A stretch of DNA of 64,000 nt from an uncultured Paenibacillaceae bacterium. Its GTDB lineage: Bacteria; Bacillota; Bacilli; Paenibacillales; K13. Numbering within the stretch: position 1 is the stretch's first letter; each line of letters opens with the position of its first letter. Made by a program: the position numbers and the translations under genes. The stretch spans positions 43,470 through 107,469 of the forward strand of contig CAJXLT010000011.1 of NCBI GenBank assembly GCA_913056365.1. The letters run 5' to 3'. Positions 26,062 to 34,365 of this stretch are shown here, one piece after another. The notes under the pieces are model-generated. The model made no database searches. It saw nothing but the letters and a program-made list of their open reading frames with translations, and was not told the DNA's origin.

Positions 26062-26664
26062 ATGAACGAAATCGAACGAGTGACGGATGCACAGTGGAAG
26101 GCGATTGCCAATAATGACAGCGCTTATGATAATAAGTTCATCTATGCCTTGCGAACAACAGGAATATTCTGCAAGCCGTCCTGCAAGTCGCGGTTGCCGA
26201 ACCGGAGGAATGTACGAACCTTTCATCATGCGACGGAGGCTTTGTCCGCAGGGTTCCGACCTTGCAAGCGCTGTAAGCCGACGCATGCCCGCCTACCGGA
26301 TGAGGAATGGGCAGACGAGATTGCGCGGTTTCTGGAGGCGCATTATGTGGATGAGCTTCGACTGCATACGATCGCGGACAACTGCCATGGCAGTCCTTAT
26401 CATCTGCACCGCATCTTTAAGCGTGTCAAAGGTCTGACACCGATGGAATACTTGCAGCAGCTCAGGATTAACCATGCCAAGGAACAGCTGCAGCATTCTT
26501 CCTTGACTATCACCAGAATAGCGGGGGAAGCTGGGTTTCCGAACGTATCTTATTTTATAACCTTGTTCAAGAAAGTAACAGGCTATACGCCAGCTATGTA
26601 TCGCGAGATTACCAGAACGGAAGCGGGTCAGGAACACCGTGTAATAGAGAATGGAGGAGTATGA
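26062..26664 (+). CDS. adaA: Bifunctional Ada-type activator / methylphosphotriester transferase
   Basis: A 200-residue AdaA protein. The N-terminal zinc domain has four cysteines in FCKPSCKSR and PCKRCKP, the first accepting the methyl group from DNA phosphotriesters. The C-terminal AraC-type DNA-binding domain (about 90-185) includes LRLHTIADNCHGSPYHLHRI and ITRIAGEAGFPNVSYFITLF. Methylation turns the protein into an activator of the adaptive response. ATG 26062 follows GAGGTGG; its stop overlaps adaB by 4 nt (ATGA). Confidence 0.94.
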   Translation: MNEIERVTDAQWKAIANNDSAYDNKFIYALRTTGIFCKPSCKSRLPNRRNVRTFHHATEALSAGFRPCKRCKPTHARLPDEEWADEIARFLEAHYVDELRLHTIADNCHGSPYHLHRIFKRVKGLTPMEYLQQLRINHAKEQLQHSSLTITRIAGEAGFPNVSYFITLFKKVTGYTPAMYREITRTEAGQEHRVIENGGV

Positions 26665-27158
26665 TGAGCAACACCGTATATTGGTCCACGTTTTCCTGTG
26701 ACGGACGAGAGTGGATTGCGGCGGCAAGCAAAGCCGGTCTGTGCTATGTGGGTGCTTCGACTGAAGATTTCCACCAATGGTCTTGCAGGCAGTTGCCAGA
26801 TAGCCCAATCAAGCAGGATGAATCTAAGATCTCCCCGCTCATTACAGAGCTTACACAGTATTTCGACGGACAGCGCGCAGACTTCACGATTCCCCTTGAA
26901 CTGAGAGGGACGCCGTTCCAGCAATCAGTGTGGCGCGCGTTGTGCGAAATCCCTTACGGGCATACAAGGGCATACTCGGATATCGCGAAGCAGATTCAGA
27001 AGCCCAGGGCAATTCGTGCAGTAGGTGCTGCAATCGGAGCCAATCCGATATGGATCGTCGTACCCTGCCATCGTGTCATCGGCAAGAATGGGGCATTGAC
27101 TGGCTATCGCGGTGGATTGGATTTGAAACGAAGATTGCTTGAGATCGAGGGCATCTAA
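26661..27158 (+). CDS. adaB: Methylated-DNA-protein-cysteine S-methyltransferase
   Basis: A 165-residue O6-alkylguanine transferase. The active site IVVPCHRVIGKNGALTGYRG (Cys in PCHRV) and FQQSVWRALCEIPYGHTRAY with the DNA-binding helix RAVGAAIGANP are all present. It repairs O6-methylguanine by suicide transfer to cysteine. Translationally coupled to adaA through ATGA. Confidence 0.95.
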   Translation: MMSNTVYWSTFSCDGREWIAAASKAGLCYVGASTEDFHQWSCRQLPDSPIKQDESKISPLITELTQYFDGQRADFTIPLELRGTPFQQSVWRALCEIPYGHTRAYSDIAKQIQKPRAIRAVGAAIGANPIWIVVPCHRVIGKNGALTGYRGGLDLKRRLLEIEGI

Positions 27159-27224
27159 TGGGTTCCGGAAACCTGTTATTCATGCTTCGCATTGGATAGA
27201 AGAGCTTCTCGTGAAGGATGGAAA

Positions 27225-27406
27225 GAAGCGAATATGTAGGTATTCATTCAAAAATAGCATCACAATAAAGTTAAAACTTCAAAAGTACATGCATTCCGCC
27301 CCGCAACTAGCTGGATACAGCCATTTTGTGATTTGAAAGTTGCAGATTCGCAGGGATTTAGAGATAAACGTCCTACAATAAAATGAAAGCCTGCATTTTC
27401 GAGTTC
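27225..27406 (-). repeat. CCTGC-element copy 3
   Basis: Copy in the opposite orientation. Module 4 is weak (27227-27240), module 3 decayed (about 27277-27297), module 2 GAAAGTTGCAGATTCGCAGG is clear (27335-27354), and module 1 lies at about 27385-27406. Spacer text (GGATACAGCC, TTTTGTGATTTGAAAG) is shared with the copy at 57246. It occupies the 325-bp gap between adaB and the convergent clpP-like gene; nothing else is visible there. Confidence 0.75.
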
Positions 27407-27483
27407 ATTTCCTCAACTCCTTTTGATGCGGACTGTGCCGGAGCATGGACGACAAGTCCAGCCCCGATACGTATCCTAATTTC

Positions 27484-28077
27484 TCAATTCTGGCTCGGCG
27501 AATGAATAACCTTGTCGACGATCCCGTACGCCATGGCCTCCTGTGCGGACATGAAGTAATCGCGGTCCATATCTTTCTCCACCTTGTCCGCCGACTGTCC
27601 TGTTCGTTCTGCAGTGATTTCTACGGAGCGGGCGCGGGTGTTCAAGATACGCTTCGCGCTGATCGCAATATCACTCGCTTGCCCCTGTACGCCTCCATGC
27701 GGTTGATGGATCATGATCTCACTGTTCGGCAACGCCATACGTTTGCCCTTGGCTCCAGCTAGCAGCAGCAACGCGCCGAACGAAGCAGCGAAGCCAACGC
27801 AGATCGTCTGTACGTCCGGCTTCACAAATTGCATCGTATCGAAGATCGCGAAGCCTGCTGTAGTCGAACCGCCTGGACAATTGATGTACATATGAATATC
27901 CTTCTCCGGATCTTCCGCAGCTAAGAACAGCAATTGCGCAACAACACTGTTGGCGACGTGATCGTCAATGGCCGTGCCAAGGAAGACGATGCGATCCTTC
28001 AACAGCCGAGAATAGATGTCATAGGAGCGCTCGCCGCGATTTGTCTGTTCCACTACATATGGGATTGGGTTGGTCAT
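27484..28077 (-). CDS. clpP-like: ClpP-family ATP-dependent protease subunit (paralogue)
   Basis: A 197-residue Clp serine protease subunit, full length. The catalytic Ser lies in [14 protein letters not shown], His in [12 protein letters not shown] and Asp in [12 protein letters not shown], so the triad is intact. It differs from the highly conserved housekeeping ClpP at normally invariant spots (AASMGA to AASFGA, TDRDNFMSA to [13 protein letters not shown] to PHGG), which suggests a second, specialised ClpP. It would form tetradecamers working with a Clp ATPase, none of which is nearby. Start ATG 28077 follows AAGGTGG. Confidence 0.9.
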   Translation of the reverse strand: MTNPIPYVVEQTNRGERSYDIYSRLLKDRIVFLGTAIDDHVANSVVAQLLFLAAEDPEKDIHMYINCPGGSTTAGFAIFDTMQFVKPDVQTICVGFAASFGALLLLAGAKGKRMALPNSEIMIHQPHGGVQGQASDIAISAKRILNTRARSVEITAERTGQSADKVEKDMDRDYFMSAQEAMAYGIVDKVIHSPSQN

Positions 28078-28254
28078 GGCAAGTATCCACCTTTCTAGTA
28101 TCAAATTCCTTATTCACTGGATAAACGCATGAACATAGCGATAAGATACGGAATCATACAATGTTGAAGAAAATGCTCAGACACCGTATCTTTTCAGGCA
28201 GACAAATCGTTTATAATAGAGAAGAATCTGTAACGATAGCAAGGAGGGACAAGG

Positions 28255-28959
28255 ATGAGCGAACGAGCGGTTAAATTAGCAGATGTATGGCAGCAGCCTG
28301 CCGATCATCTTCATCAACAATTGAAGCGCTATTGCCTCGGCTTGACTGGCGATAAGTGGGAGGCTGAAGATCTTGTTCAAGAAACCTGGAGTAAGGTCAT
28401 CCAAGCAGGAAGTACAGACCACGCCAATCTGCATGCATTATTGAAGCGAGTGGCGAAGAATCGTTGGGTCTCACAGAGGAGAAGAGCGAAGGTAGAGCGT
28501 CAATATTTGGAGCAAACGAAGAGGTCGGATGCTTCCGCTCATGATGCGGATACGTTGTATATTGAGCAAATATTCCAAGCGCTGTATCGCCATCTTACCC
28601 CAACGCAGCGTGCCGTGTTTCTGATGAAGGATGTGTATGATTATTCGCTTCATGAGATTGCCCTGTTGCTGAGAACGACGCAAGGAGCTGTGAAATCTGC
28701 CTTACACCGCGCCCGGGGCAGGCTGGAAGACGTGCAACGCAGCCTGGAATATGACAGCTTGACCTCAGATGAGGCAGACGATCAGTTGTGGGCTAGTCTG
28801 GCAGCAGCCTACTTGGATGGGGATGCGGAACAGGTCGTGAGGCTTGCTCTGCACAATGAGCTGGATACTGCTGTGACACTGTCCATTGCACACAATGCGA
28901 AGCGAATTCAGGCTAGTAGCTCATTTGATCTAGGAAGTAGTCCATTGACTGCTGCCTAG
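28255..28959 (+). CDS. ECF-type RNA polymerase sigma factor with C-terminal extension
   Basis: A 234-residue sigma-70-family factor. Region 2 (about 20-85) includes WEAEDLVQETWSKVIQAG; region 4 (about 105-160) includes LTPTQRAVFLMKDVYDYSLHEIA and TTQGAVKSALHRARGRL. About 65 extra residues follow region 4 (rich in Asp/Ala, LWASLAAAYLDGDAEQVVRL), reminiscent of ECF factors controlled by an attached C-terminal domain. No anti-sigma gene is adjacent. AAGGAGG precedes ATG 28255; TATAAT at 28212-28217 is a possible -10. Confidence 0.88.
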   Translation: MSERAVKLADVWQQPADHLHQQLKRYCLGLTGDKWEAEDLVQETWSKVIQAGSTDHANLHALLKRVAKNRWVSQRRRAKVERQYLEQTKRSDASAHDADTLYIEQIFQALYRHLTPTQRAVFLMKDVYDYSLHEIALLLRTTQGAVKSALHRARGRLEDVQRSLEYDSLTSDEADDQLWASLAAAYLDGDAEQVVRLALHNELDTAVTLSIAHNAKRIQASSSFDLGSSPLTAA

Positions 28960-29049
28960 ATCCGCGCAATTAGCTAGCAACAAGCCATTACCGTTCCACA
29001 TTCGCATATACAAACCGTCGGTCGGTATTTCGCGGTAGGATCAGCAGCA

Positions 29050-29102
29050 TTGACATGCCACTTAACGGTGTCGTATAATCAAATAGACACTTAACGGTGT
29101 CG
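29050..29102 (+). promoter_or_regulatory. Promoter with two operator-like direct repeats ahead of the SRPBCC gene
   Basis: TTGACA (29050-29055) and TATAAT (29074-29079) are separated by 18 nt, a strong sigma-A promoter. A 15-nt sequence CACTTAACGGTGTCG occurs in the spacer (29059-29073) and again just past the -10 (29088-29102), 29 bases apart. Each copy has a partial dyad (GACAC/GTGTC). Two identical boxes straddling the -10 imply repression. Confidence 0.8.
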
Positions 29103-29133
29103 GGTTGAACCTATTGTTCGAGGAGGAAGAAGT

Positions 29134-29529
29134 ATGAGCTTAGCATTATCTATGGATTATCAGTTCGATACAACGATTGAGAAGGCTTGGGCTGCCTTAA
29201 CGGATTCCAACAAGTTAGCGAAATGGATTACGGAGAATGATTTTGAGCCTGTCGTAGGACATCGATTTCAATTTCGCCACCAGCCGTCCGAATATTGGGA
29301 TGGCATTGTAGACGGTGAGGTGCTTGTCGTGGAACCGCCGGACCGCTTGTCCTATTCCTGGGCTACGGGTAATGAGCGGCATACGGTTACTTGGACGCTG
29401 GAGGAATTGGGGGATGGCAGGGTAAATCTGCATCTCGATCAAACAGGCTTTACGAATACGCACGGTCTTGAAGGCGCCAAATACGGCTGGAGTGAATGGT
29501 TCGGCAAGTTTGAGCAAGCGCTGAACTAA
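29134..29529 (+). CDS. SRPBCC (AHSA1-like) domain protein
   Basis: A 131-residue START/Bet v1-fold protein: TIEKAWAALTDSNKLAKWIT, a central strand VEPPDRLSYSWATG, and the C-terminal helix ENFKFGWSEW-like TNTHGLEGAKYGWSEWFGKF. Members bind hydrophobic ligands; many are co-regulated with ArsR-type repressors. GGAGGAAG precedes ATG 29134. Transcribed from the promoter at 29050, whose repeated operator has no cognate regulator gene beside it. Confidence 0.88.
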   Translation: MSLALSMDYQFDTTIEKAWAALTDSNKLAKWITENDFEPVVGHRFQFRHQPSEYWDGIVDGEVLVVEPPDRLSYSWATGNERHTVTWTLEELGDGRVNLHLDQTGFTNTHGLEGAKYGWSEWFGKFEQALN

Positions 29530-29629
29530 TAACTTGCGAGATAGAATGAACCGGCTGCGAACTAGCGGTCGGTTTGTGTCTGTTCACGCTGGATAGTGGG
29601 AATATACATAATAGGAGGGAGGACGCGAC

Positions 29630-30001
29630 ATGGACCCATTCGCAGAATATCTAGCAGGGATTACGAATCCGCAGCACAGGGAACGTATGGAGCAAGTGTT
29701 TCACTGGATACTGGACAAGTTTCCAAGCTTAGAACCGAGATTCGCTTGGAATCAGCCGATGTACACCGATCACGACACGTATATTATTGGCTTCAGTGCA
29801 TCGAAAGCTCATATGGCTGTTGCCCCGGAGCGAGCGGGGATCGAACGTTTCGTCGATGAGATCGAGAAGGCTGGATATGATCATACCAAGGAATTGGTGC
29901 GCATCAAGTGGACTAGTCCCGTTGATTTCTCGTTGCTCGAGCAGATGATCGAATTCAACATGGCGGACAAGGCAGATTGTACGACGTTTTGGCGGGATTA
30001 G
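29630..30001 (+). CDS. DUF1801-family protein (YdhG/iron chaperone-like)
   Basis: A 123-residue DUF1801 protein: the N-terminal helix pair ERMEQVFHWILDKFPSLEPRFAWNQPMY, strand TYIIGFSASKAHMAVAPE and C-terminal helices. Often annotated as iron chaperone by similarity to frataxin-like folds; a true role is not established. AGGAGGGAGG precedes ATG 29630. Likely in the same direction of transcription as the SRPBCC gene, 100 bases downstream. Confidence 0.85.
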   Translation: MDPFAEYLAGITNPQHRERMEQVFHWILDKFPSLEPRFAWNQPMYTDHDTYIIGFSASKAHMAVAPERAGIERFVDEIEKAGYDHTKELVRIKWTSPVDFSLLEQMIEFNMADKADCTTFWRD

Positions 30002-30164
30002 CACATTCGCCACTCACTCACTGAAAGACAGGAATGAGCGGCGCTCCAGCAGTATGGCAGTTCAGCAGCACAACTTCCCACAACGCGTAGCGGGTTGCAC
30101 TTTTATACAAGCATTGATACGACCCGAGTTGTCAGAACTTTAATTGGAAGAGAGGTGCCCCTCG

Positions 30165-30758
30165 ATGACACATGGAGGTAGGAATCCGAAGATTGATCCT
30201 TTTTTTCGCAAAGCAGATAAGTGGAAGGAAGAATTCGAAAGGTTAAGAACGATTGTTCTCGACTGTGAACTGAACGAGGAGTTTAAGTGGATGCATCCGT
30301 GTTACACGCACAATAATAAGAACATCGTGCTCATACATGGATTCAAGGAATATTGCGCGCTTCTGTTTCACAAAGGAGCCTTGTTGAAGGACCCTCACGG
30401 CATTCTTGTTCAACAGACGAAGAATGTACAGGCGGCGCGTCAAATTCGATTCACCAACGTGCAAGAGATTGATGAGTTGGAACTTATCTTGAAATCTTAT
30501 ATCGATGAAGCCATTGAAGTGGAGAAAGCCGGACTTGAAATAACCTATAAACAGCAAACAGCATACACAGTTCCCGAAGAGCTGGACAATAAATTCGTCG
30601 AAATCCCAGAGTTGAAAACAGCTTTTGAATCGCTGACACCGGGAAGGCAACGCGCGTACCTGCTTCACTTCTCACAAGCGAAACAAGCGAAGACGCGAGA
30701 ATCTAGGATTGAGAAATATATCCCGCACATTCTCGACGGCAAGGGTATGAACGACTAG
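30165..30758 (+). CDS. YdeI/OmdA-like protein with DUF1801 domain
   Basis: A 197-residue protein. The first 125 residues are a DUF1801 domain (ELNEEFKWMHPCYTHNNKNI, FKEYCALLFHKGALLKDPHG). The last 60 residues are the bacteriocin-protection YdeI/OmdA-type domain (VPEELDNKFVEIPELKTAFE, LTPGRQRAYLLHFSQAKQAK, TRESRIEKYIPHI). Function is not defined biochemically. ATG 30165 follows GAGAGGTG; an in-frame extension upstream lacks a ribosome site. Confidence 0.87.
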   Translation: MTHGGRNPKIDPFFRKADKWKEEFERLRTIVLDCELNEEFKWMHPCYTHNNKNIVLIHGFKEYCALLFHKGALLKDPHGILVQQTKNVQAARQIRFTNVQEIDELELILKSYIDEAIEVEKAGLEITYKQQTAYTVPEELDNKFVEIPELKTAFESLTPGRQRAYLLHFSQAKQAKTRESRIEKYIPHILDGKGMND

Positions 30759-30812
30759 TGTGCCCCACTTCATGATGGAGGTGGCAAGCGGACTAGGCGA
30801 AGGCGAATCCCT

Positions 30813-31187
30813 TCAGCTCCCTTTCGCCTTGCTTGCCGCTTCTTCCTCTGACTGTTGACTCCAATCCAGATGCTTGAAGCCCCACTGGCACATGACTGAC
30901 AAGACAGGGTCTAGAGTACGCCCGTATTCGGATACGGAGTATTCGACCTTCGGTGGAATTTCCTGATAGACCTTGCGCACAATCAGACCGTCCCGTTCCA
31001 GCTCGCGCAGCTGATTGGCTAGCATTCCCTGAGTGACATTCGGCAATAGCCGTCTAAGCTCGCCGAATCGCTTCGTCCCTTCGTGCAGCACAATAAACAG
31101 AATGAGCGGCTTCCACTTTCCGCCGATCACCTGCAATGTCGCAAGAATCCCATTCGTAGCCACTACATCTCGCTTATGATGCGGCAT
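30813..31187 (-). CDS. HxlR-family transcriptional regulator
   Basis: A 124-residue winged-helix protein: [40 protein letters not shown], the wing [20 protein letters not shown]. Cys in LSVMCQWGF might allow redox sensing as in YodB/CatR relatives, though those use an N-terminal cysteine that is absent here. AGGAG precedes ATG 31187. Divergent from a quinone-reductase-like gene (31434), the usual target of such regulators. Confidence 0.9.
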   Translation of the reverse strand: MPHHKRDVVATNGILATLQVIGGKWKPLILFIVLHEGTKRFGELRRLLPNVTQGMLANQLRELERDGLIVRKVYQEIPPKVEYSVSEYGRTLDPVLSVMCQWGFKHLDWSQQSEEEAASKAKGS

Positions 31188-31263
31188 CTCCTCAACTCCT
31201 CATCATGTCTTCTCCTTGCTACTGTATCAAATGTGATGCGATTGCAAAAGTACCCTGTTTTCA

Positions 31264-31276
31264 CGTACTAAGTACG
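31264..31276. promoter_or_regulatory. Candidate HxlR-type operator
   Basis: Perfect 13-nt palindrome CGTACTAAGTACG in the 246-bp divergent region. TACT/AGTA half-sites recur nearby (GCATAGTACGC at about 31314, GCGTACTTT at about 31350). Related regulators (YodB, CatR) recognise TACT-AGTA dyads. Confidence 0.5.
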
Positions 31277-31433
31277 GTTAGCCATACTAGCTGTTGCTGA
31301 ATACTAGTCGTTGCATAGTACGCTCTTCCATAGTAACTATGATGAAACTGCGTACTTTACAGCTTGCAGAAGTTCCTCGACAATAAGGGTGTACATCGCG
31401 ATGTAACTTTGATTTGTTGAAAGGAAGTTTGGC

Positions 31434-31994
31434 ATGAAGCTGCTAGTCATTGTCGTTCATCCCGATCTTAATCAATCACGGGCGAACCGTGTATTCGTGG
31501 ATGAGTTGAAGCAAGATTCGCATATCATCGTTCGAGACCTGTATCGGGAATACCCCGATTGGCGTATTGATGTAGAGAAGGAACAAGCATTGTTGCTGCA
31601 GTTTGATCGGATTGTGTTTCAGTTCCCCTTTTATTGGTATAGCTGTCCGCCGCTTCTGAAGAAATGGTTTGACGATGTGTTCACTTACGGCTGGGCGTTC
31701 GGTACTGGGGGAGACCATTTGCTTGGCAAGACGTTCCTGACCGCAACGACCATCGGCGGGCTGGAAGAAGGGTATAAGGCTGGAGGAGAAAGCAGGTATA
31801 CGATTGATGAGCTGCTCCGCCCGATTGAACAAACGGTAGTGCGTTGCAACGGCACTTGGCTATCGCCGTTTACTGTGTACAATGCAAATGCTGTGACAGA
31901 TGCCGATCTGATGCAAGAAGCGCGCAGTTACCGGGAATATATACAACGCCCGCAAGAAGTCCTGCTGCCGGGAACTGCTGCTACACCTAATTGA
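31434..31994 (+). CDS. NAD(P)H-dependent quinone/flavin oxidoreductase (flavodoxin fold)
   Basis: A 186-residue protein of the NQO1/YwrO/KefF group: FMN loop VVHPDLNQSRANRVF, the FQFPFYWYSCPPLLKKWFDD motif and the TATTIGGLEEGYKAGG loop near the active site. It performs two-electron reduction of quinones, protecting against electrophiles. AAAGGAAG precedes ATG 31434. Divergent HxlR regulator upstream; strong terminator downstream (32029-32079). Confidence 0.9.
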   Translation: MKLLVIVVHPDLNQSRANRVFVDELKQDSHIIVRDLYREYPDWRIDVEKEQALLLQFDRIVFQFPFYWYSCPPLLKKWFDDVFTYGWAFGTGGDHLLGKTFLTATTIGGLEEGYKAGGESRYTIDELLRPIEQTVVRCNGTWLSPFTVYNANAVTDADLMQEARSYREYIQRPQEVLLPGTAATPN

Positions 31995-32028
31995 AGGCTG
32001 GAAGCATGACGAGTTAAATAGGTTTACA

Positions 32029-32079
32029 GACGCATGGCTACCCTTTTGTGTGGAAGGGGTGCTTTGTGTCTTTTTTTTT
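32029..32079 (+). terminator. Rho-independent terminator after the quinone reductase
   Basis: Interrupted stem GAC-CA-GC-ACCCTT / AAGGGGT-GC-TG-GTC with an 8-nt loop followed by nine T residues, 35 bases after the stop codon. Confidence 0.88.
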
Positions 32080-32206
32080 CGTATTGTGACATGTCGTGAG
32101 CTGATTGCATCGTTCATCCATTAGAGATATAATGACCGTAGTACAAAAAAAGACTGTAGTCATATATGAAATATCGGAAGCCGTTACCATTGAAAGGAGC
32201 TTCATC

Positions 32207-34099
32207 ATGAAAGCGAACCGTACGAAGGATAAAATTTATCAAGCTTCGTTGAAGCTGTTTCTCGCACAAGGGTTCGAACATACGACCTTGGAGCAAATTA
32301 CGAAAGCAGCGGAAGTTGCGAAGGGGACATTCTTCAATCACTTCCCATCCAAGGATGCCATACTCACCTATCTGTGCGAACAGATGATCGATAGTATGGC
32401 GCATAAGATCAAGACGAGGATCGTGGGGATTGAAAGCTCTAAGCACAAGCTTGTTCAATTATTCGTGCTGTTGGCAACAATAAATGAAAGTGAACAGCAG
32501 CGGTTGAAGCTGATCGCCGGCAAATTATTGCCTCTTGCTCCTCCGGAGGTTTCTCTATACCCACAATTTATTCAGACACTAGTGGATGAGATCGTAGAGG
32601 AAGGAAGGAATAACGGCGAACTGTGGCAGGGGACGAATCAGGAGCATGCAGCGGACGCTCTGACCGGAGTCTATTTGTATACGACGATCCAATGGATTCA
32701 CGGACAATTGGCACAATCGCTCGAACTGACACTACTCAACAGACTGCACGCCGTGCTGAACGGTATGTCAGCAGAACGGGAGGAATATTCGATGGAATCT
32801 TACGAGGTGCGGCAAACCTATGATGCCATAATTGTCGGAGGCGGACTGGCAGGATTGTCCTCGGCAGCTATGCTTGCCAAAGAAGGGAAGAAGGTGCTCG
32901 TCCTTGAACGGGGTAATCTTGGCGGCAGAGCGGTTACGCTGAATATTAAGGATTTCAAATTTAATTTTGGCGCGCATGCTATCTATGGCCGGGATTCTTC
33001 AACGCTCCGCAAGTTTGAGAAGGAACTGGGTATCCAGATAGACTGGCGCGACTTCAATCCGAACAAGGCGAAGTATGATCTCGGCTCTTCCTTGACGGAT
33101 ATTCCTGCTAATATAGTCGGTCTATTCCGCACAAGAGTGATGAAGAATGCCAGCAAGGTCGCGTTCACGTATGAGATCTTCAAGACAATGATTGGCAAGG
33201 AGAAGGGGAGCGCTCACTTGTCCATTAAGCGGTGGATGGATGAGAAGCATATAAGCGAAGATGTACAGGAGATGATGCTGACGCTGGCTTCCTCGAACTT
33301 TTTCACCAAGGAACCGGAGAAGATTCCATCCGATGTGTATTTCAGCTATTACAGTCGCTTGTTCTCAACGAACAAACCGGTCGCCTATATTGAGGGTGGA
33401 TGGCAAGCTCTGATTGATGAGTTCGTTCGTGTCATAGAGGAGAATGGGGGTGAGATCCGAACGAAGCAGAAGGTGACTGCTGTTCTCACGGAAGAGGAAC
33501 GCGTGGTGGAAGTGGAAGCGGTCGATGCCTCGTATCGGGGGGAGCGGTTTATCTTCTGCATCCCTCCATCTGAACTTGCCAAAGTGTTCGAAGGAAGCAA
33601 AATTGAACACTTGCTGAAGCATTATTCGCACTACCAAGCCAGCTATGTATTCGTCTACGATATTGGGTTGAAGGAGCGAATCGATACGCCATACACCTAC
33701 GTGTATGATAAGAACAACAAGATGTTCATTACCGATATTTCCTATTATGATGAAACCTGTGTACCCGAAGGCGGTCAGCTGCTGCAAGCGATCGCATATC
33801 TGAACGAGGATGAACTGGGTAACAAGGAAGCGCTGGCTGAAGTTCAGGAGAAGATCGAGCAACTGTACGACAAGCACTTCACTGGCTGGCGAGATCAGCT
33901 CGTCGTACCCCGCATGTCCAAGCGCGCCTCTGCGCAAGAGGTCAAATGGCGAATGGACCAGCAGGCGATGCCGGTCTTCTTCCCGGATTATCGTAATTTG
34001 TACTTTGCCGGAGACTGGTGCCAAGGCAAGGGCCAGCTATCTGAGCTGTCGTTCTCCAGCGCGTATGAAGCGTGCCAGCTCGTGCTGCAGAACGAATAG
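32207..34099 (+). CDS. TetR regulator fused in frame to phytoene-desaturase-like FAD oxidoreductase
   Basis: A continuous 630-residue frame. Residues 1-195 are a complete TetR protein (helix-turn-helix TTLEQITKAAEVAKGTFFNH and a normal-length ligand domain). Residues 196-630 are a complete FAD-dependent amine-oxidase/phytoene-dehydrogenase-type enzyme (YDAIIVGGGLAGLSSAAMLA; FAD C-terminal motif NLYFAGDWCQGKGQLSELSF). At the join, GGGAGG (32778-32783) lies 8 nt before ATG 32792, a perfect internal ribosome site and start. The pair was therefore probably two adjacent genes whose intervening stop was lost, and the enzyme (435 residues) may still be made separately. Substrate unknown. Start ATG 32207 follows AAAGGAG. 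Confidence 0.85.
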   Translation: MKANRTKDKIYQASLKLFLAQGFEHTTLEQITKAAEVAKGTFFNHFPSKDAILTYLCEQMIDSMAHKIKTRIVGIESSKHKLVQLFVLLATINESEQQRLKLIAGKLLPLAPPEVSLYPQFIQTLVDEIVEEGRNNGELWQGTNQEHAADALTGVYLYTTIQWIHGQLAQSLELTLLNRLHAVLNGMSAEREEYSMESYEVRQTYDAIIVGGGLAGLSSAAMLAKEGKKVLVLERGNLGGRAVTLNIKDFKFNFGAHAIYGRDSSTLRKFEKELGIQIDWRDFNPNKAKYDLGSSLTDIPANIVGLFRTRVMKNASKVAFTYEIFKTMIGKEKGSAHLSIKRWMDEKHISEDVQEMMLTLASSNFFTKEPEKIPSDVYFSYYSRLFSTNKPVAYIEGGWQALIDEFVRVIEENGGEIRTKQKVTAVLTEEERVVEVEAVDASYRGERFIFCIPPSELAKVFEGSKIEHLLKHYSHYQASYVFVYDIGLKERIDTPYTYVYDKNNKMFITDISYYDETCVPEGGQLLQAIAYLNEDELGNKEALAEVQEKIEQLYDKHFTGWRDQLVVPRMSKRASAQEVKWRMDQQAMPVFFPDYRNLYFAGDWCQGKGQLSELSFSSAYEACQLVLQNE

Positions 34100-34177
34100 A
34101 GCGGGTTATAACCTGTTGTAGCATCACTACACGGACATACATGTAGCGAGATGCTGCTCCGCGGACTTGCTTGAATT

Positions 34178-34357
34178 CCAGCGATTTTGCAGGAAATGAT
34201 AGCTCGATCGAACAGTTTAACTGAACTTCCTGCGAATCTGCATCTTTCGAGTTCCGAGTTGGCTGTATTAGGCCAATCGGGCATTGAAAGCATGTATTTT
34301 CGCAGGTTTTGCGCTGATCGGGTACTTATTTCGAGTAAATTCCTGCGCATTTGCAGG
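34178..34357 (+). repeat. CCTGC-element copy 4 (best-preserved reference copy)
   Basis: Module 1 CCAGCGATTTTGCAGG (34178-34193), module 2 CCTGCGAATCTGCATCTTTC (34229-34248), module 3 the near reverse complement of module 2 (34286-34306), module 4 CCTGCGCATTTGCAGG (34342-34357). Module starts are 51, 57 and 56 bases apart. Modules 2 and 3 can form a stem of about 20 bp with a 37-nt loop; modules 1 and 4 are CCTGC-N6-GCAGG mini-palindromes. It fills most of the gap between two convergent genes. Confidence 0.85.
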
Positions 34358-34365
34358 TTCTCGCT

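Noticed and set aside
27227..27336. Small gene at 27139-27336 after adaB
   Set aside because: The frame lies in CCTGC-element copy 3 and starts inside the adaB end; peptide has no domain and no ribosome site.
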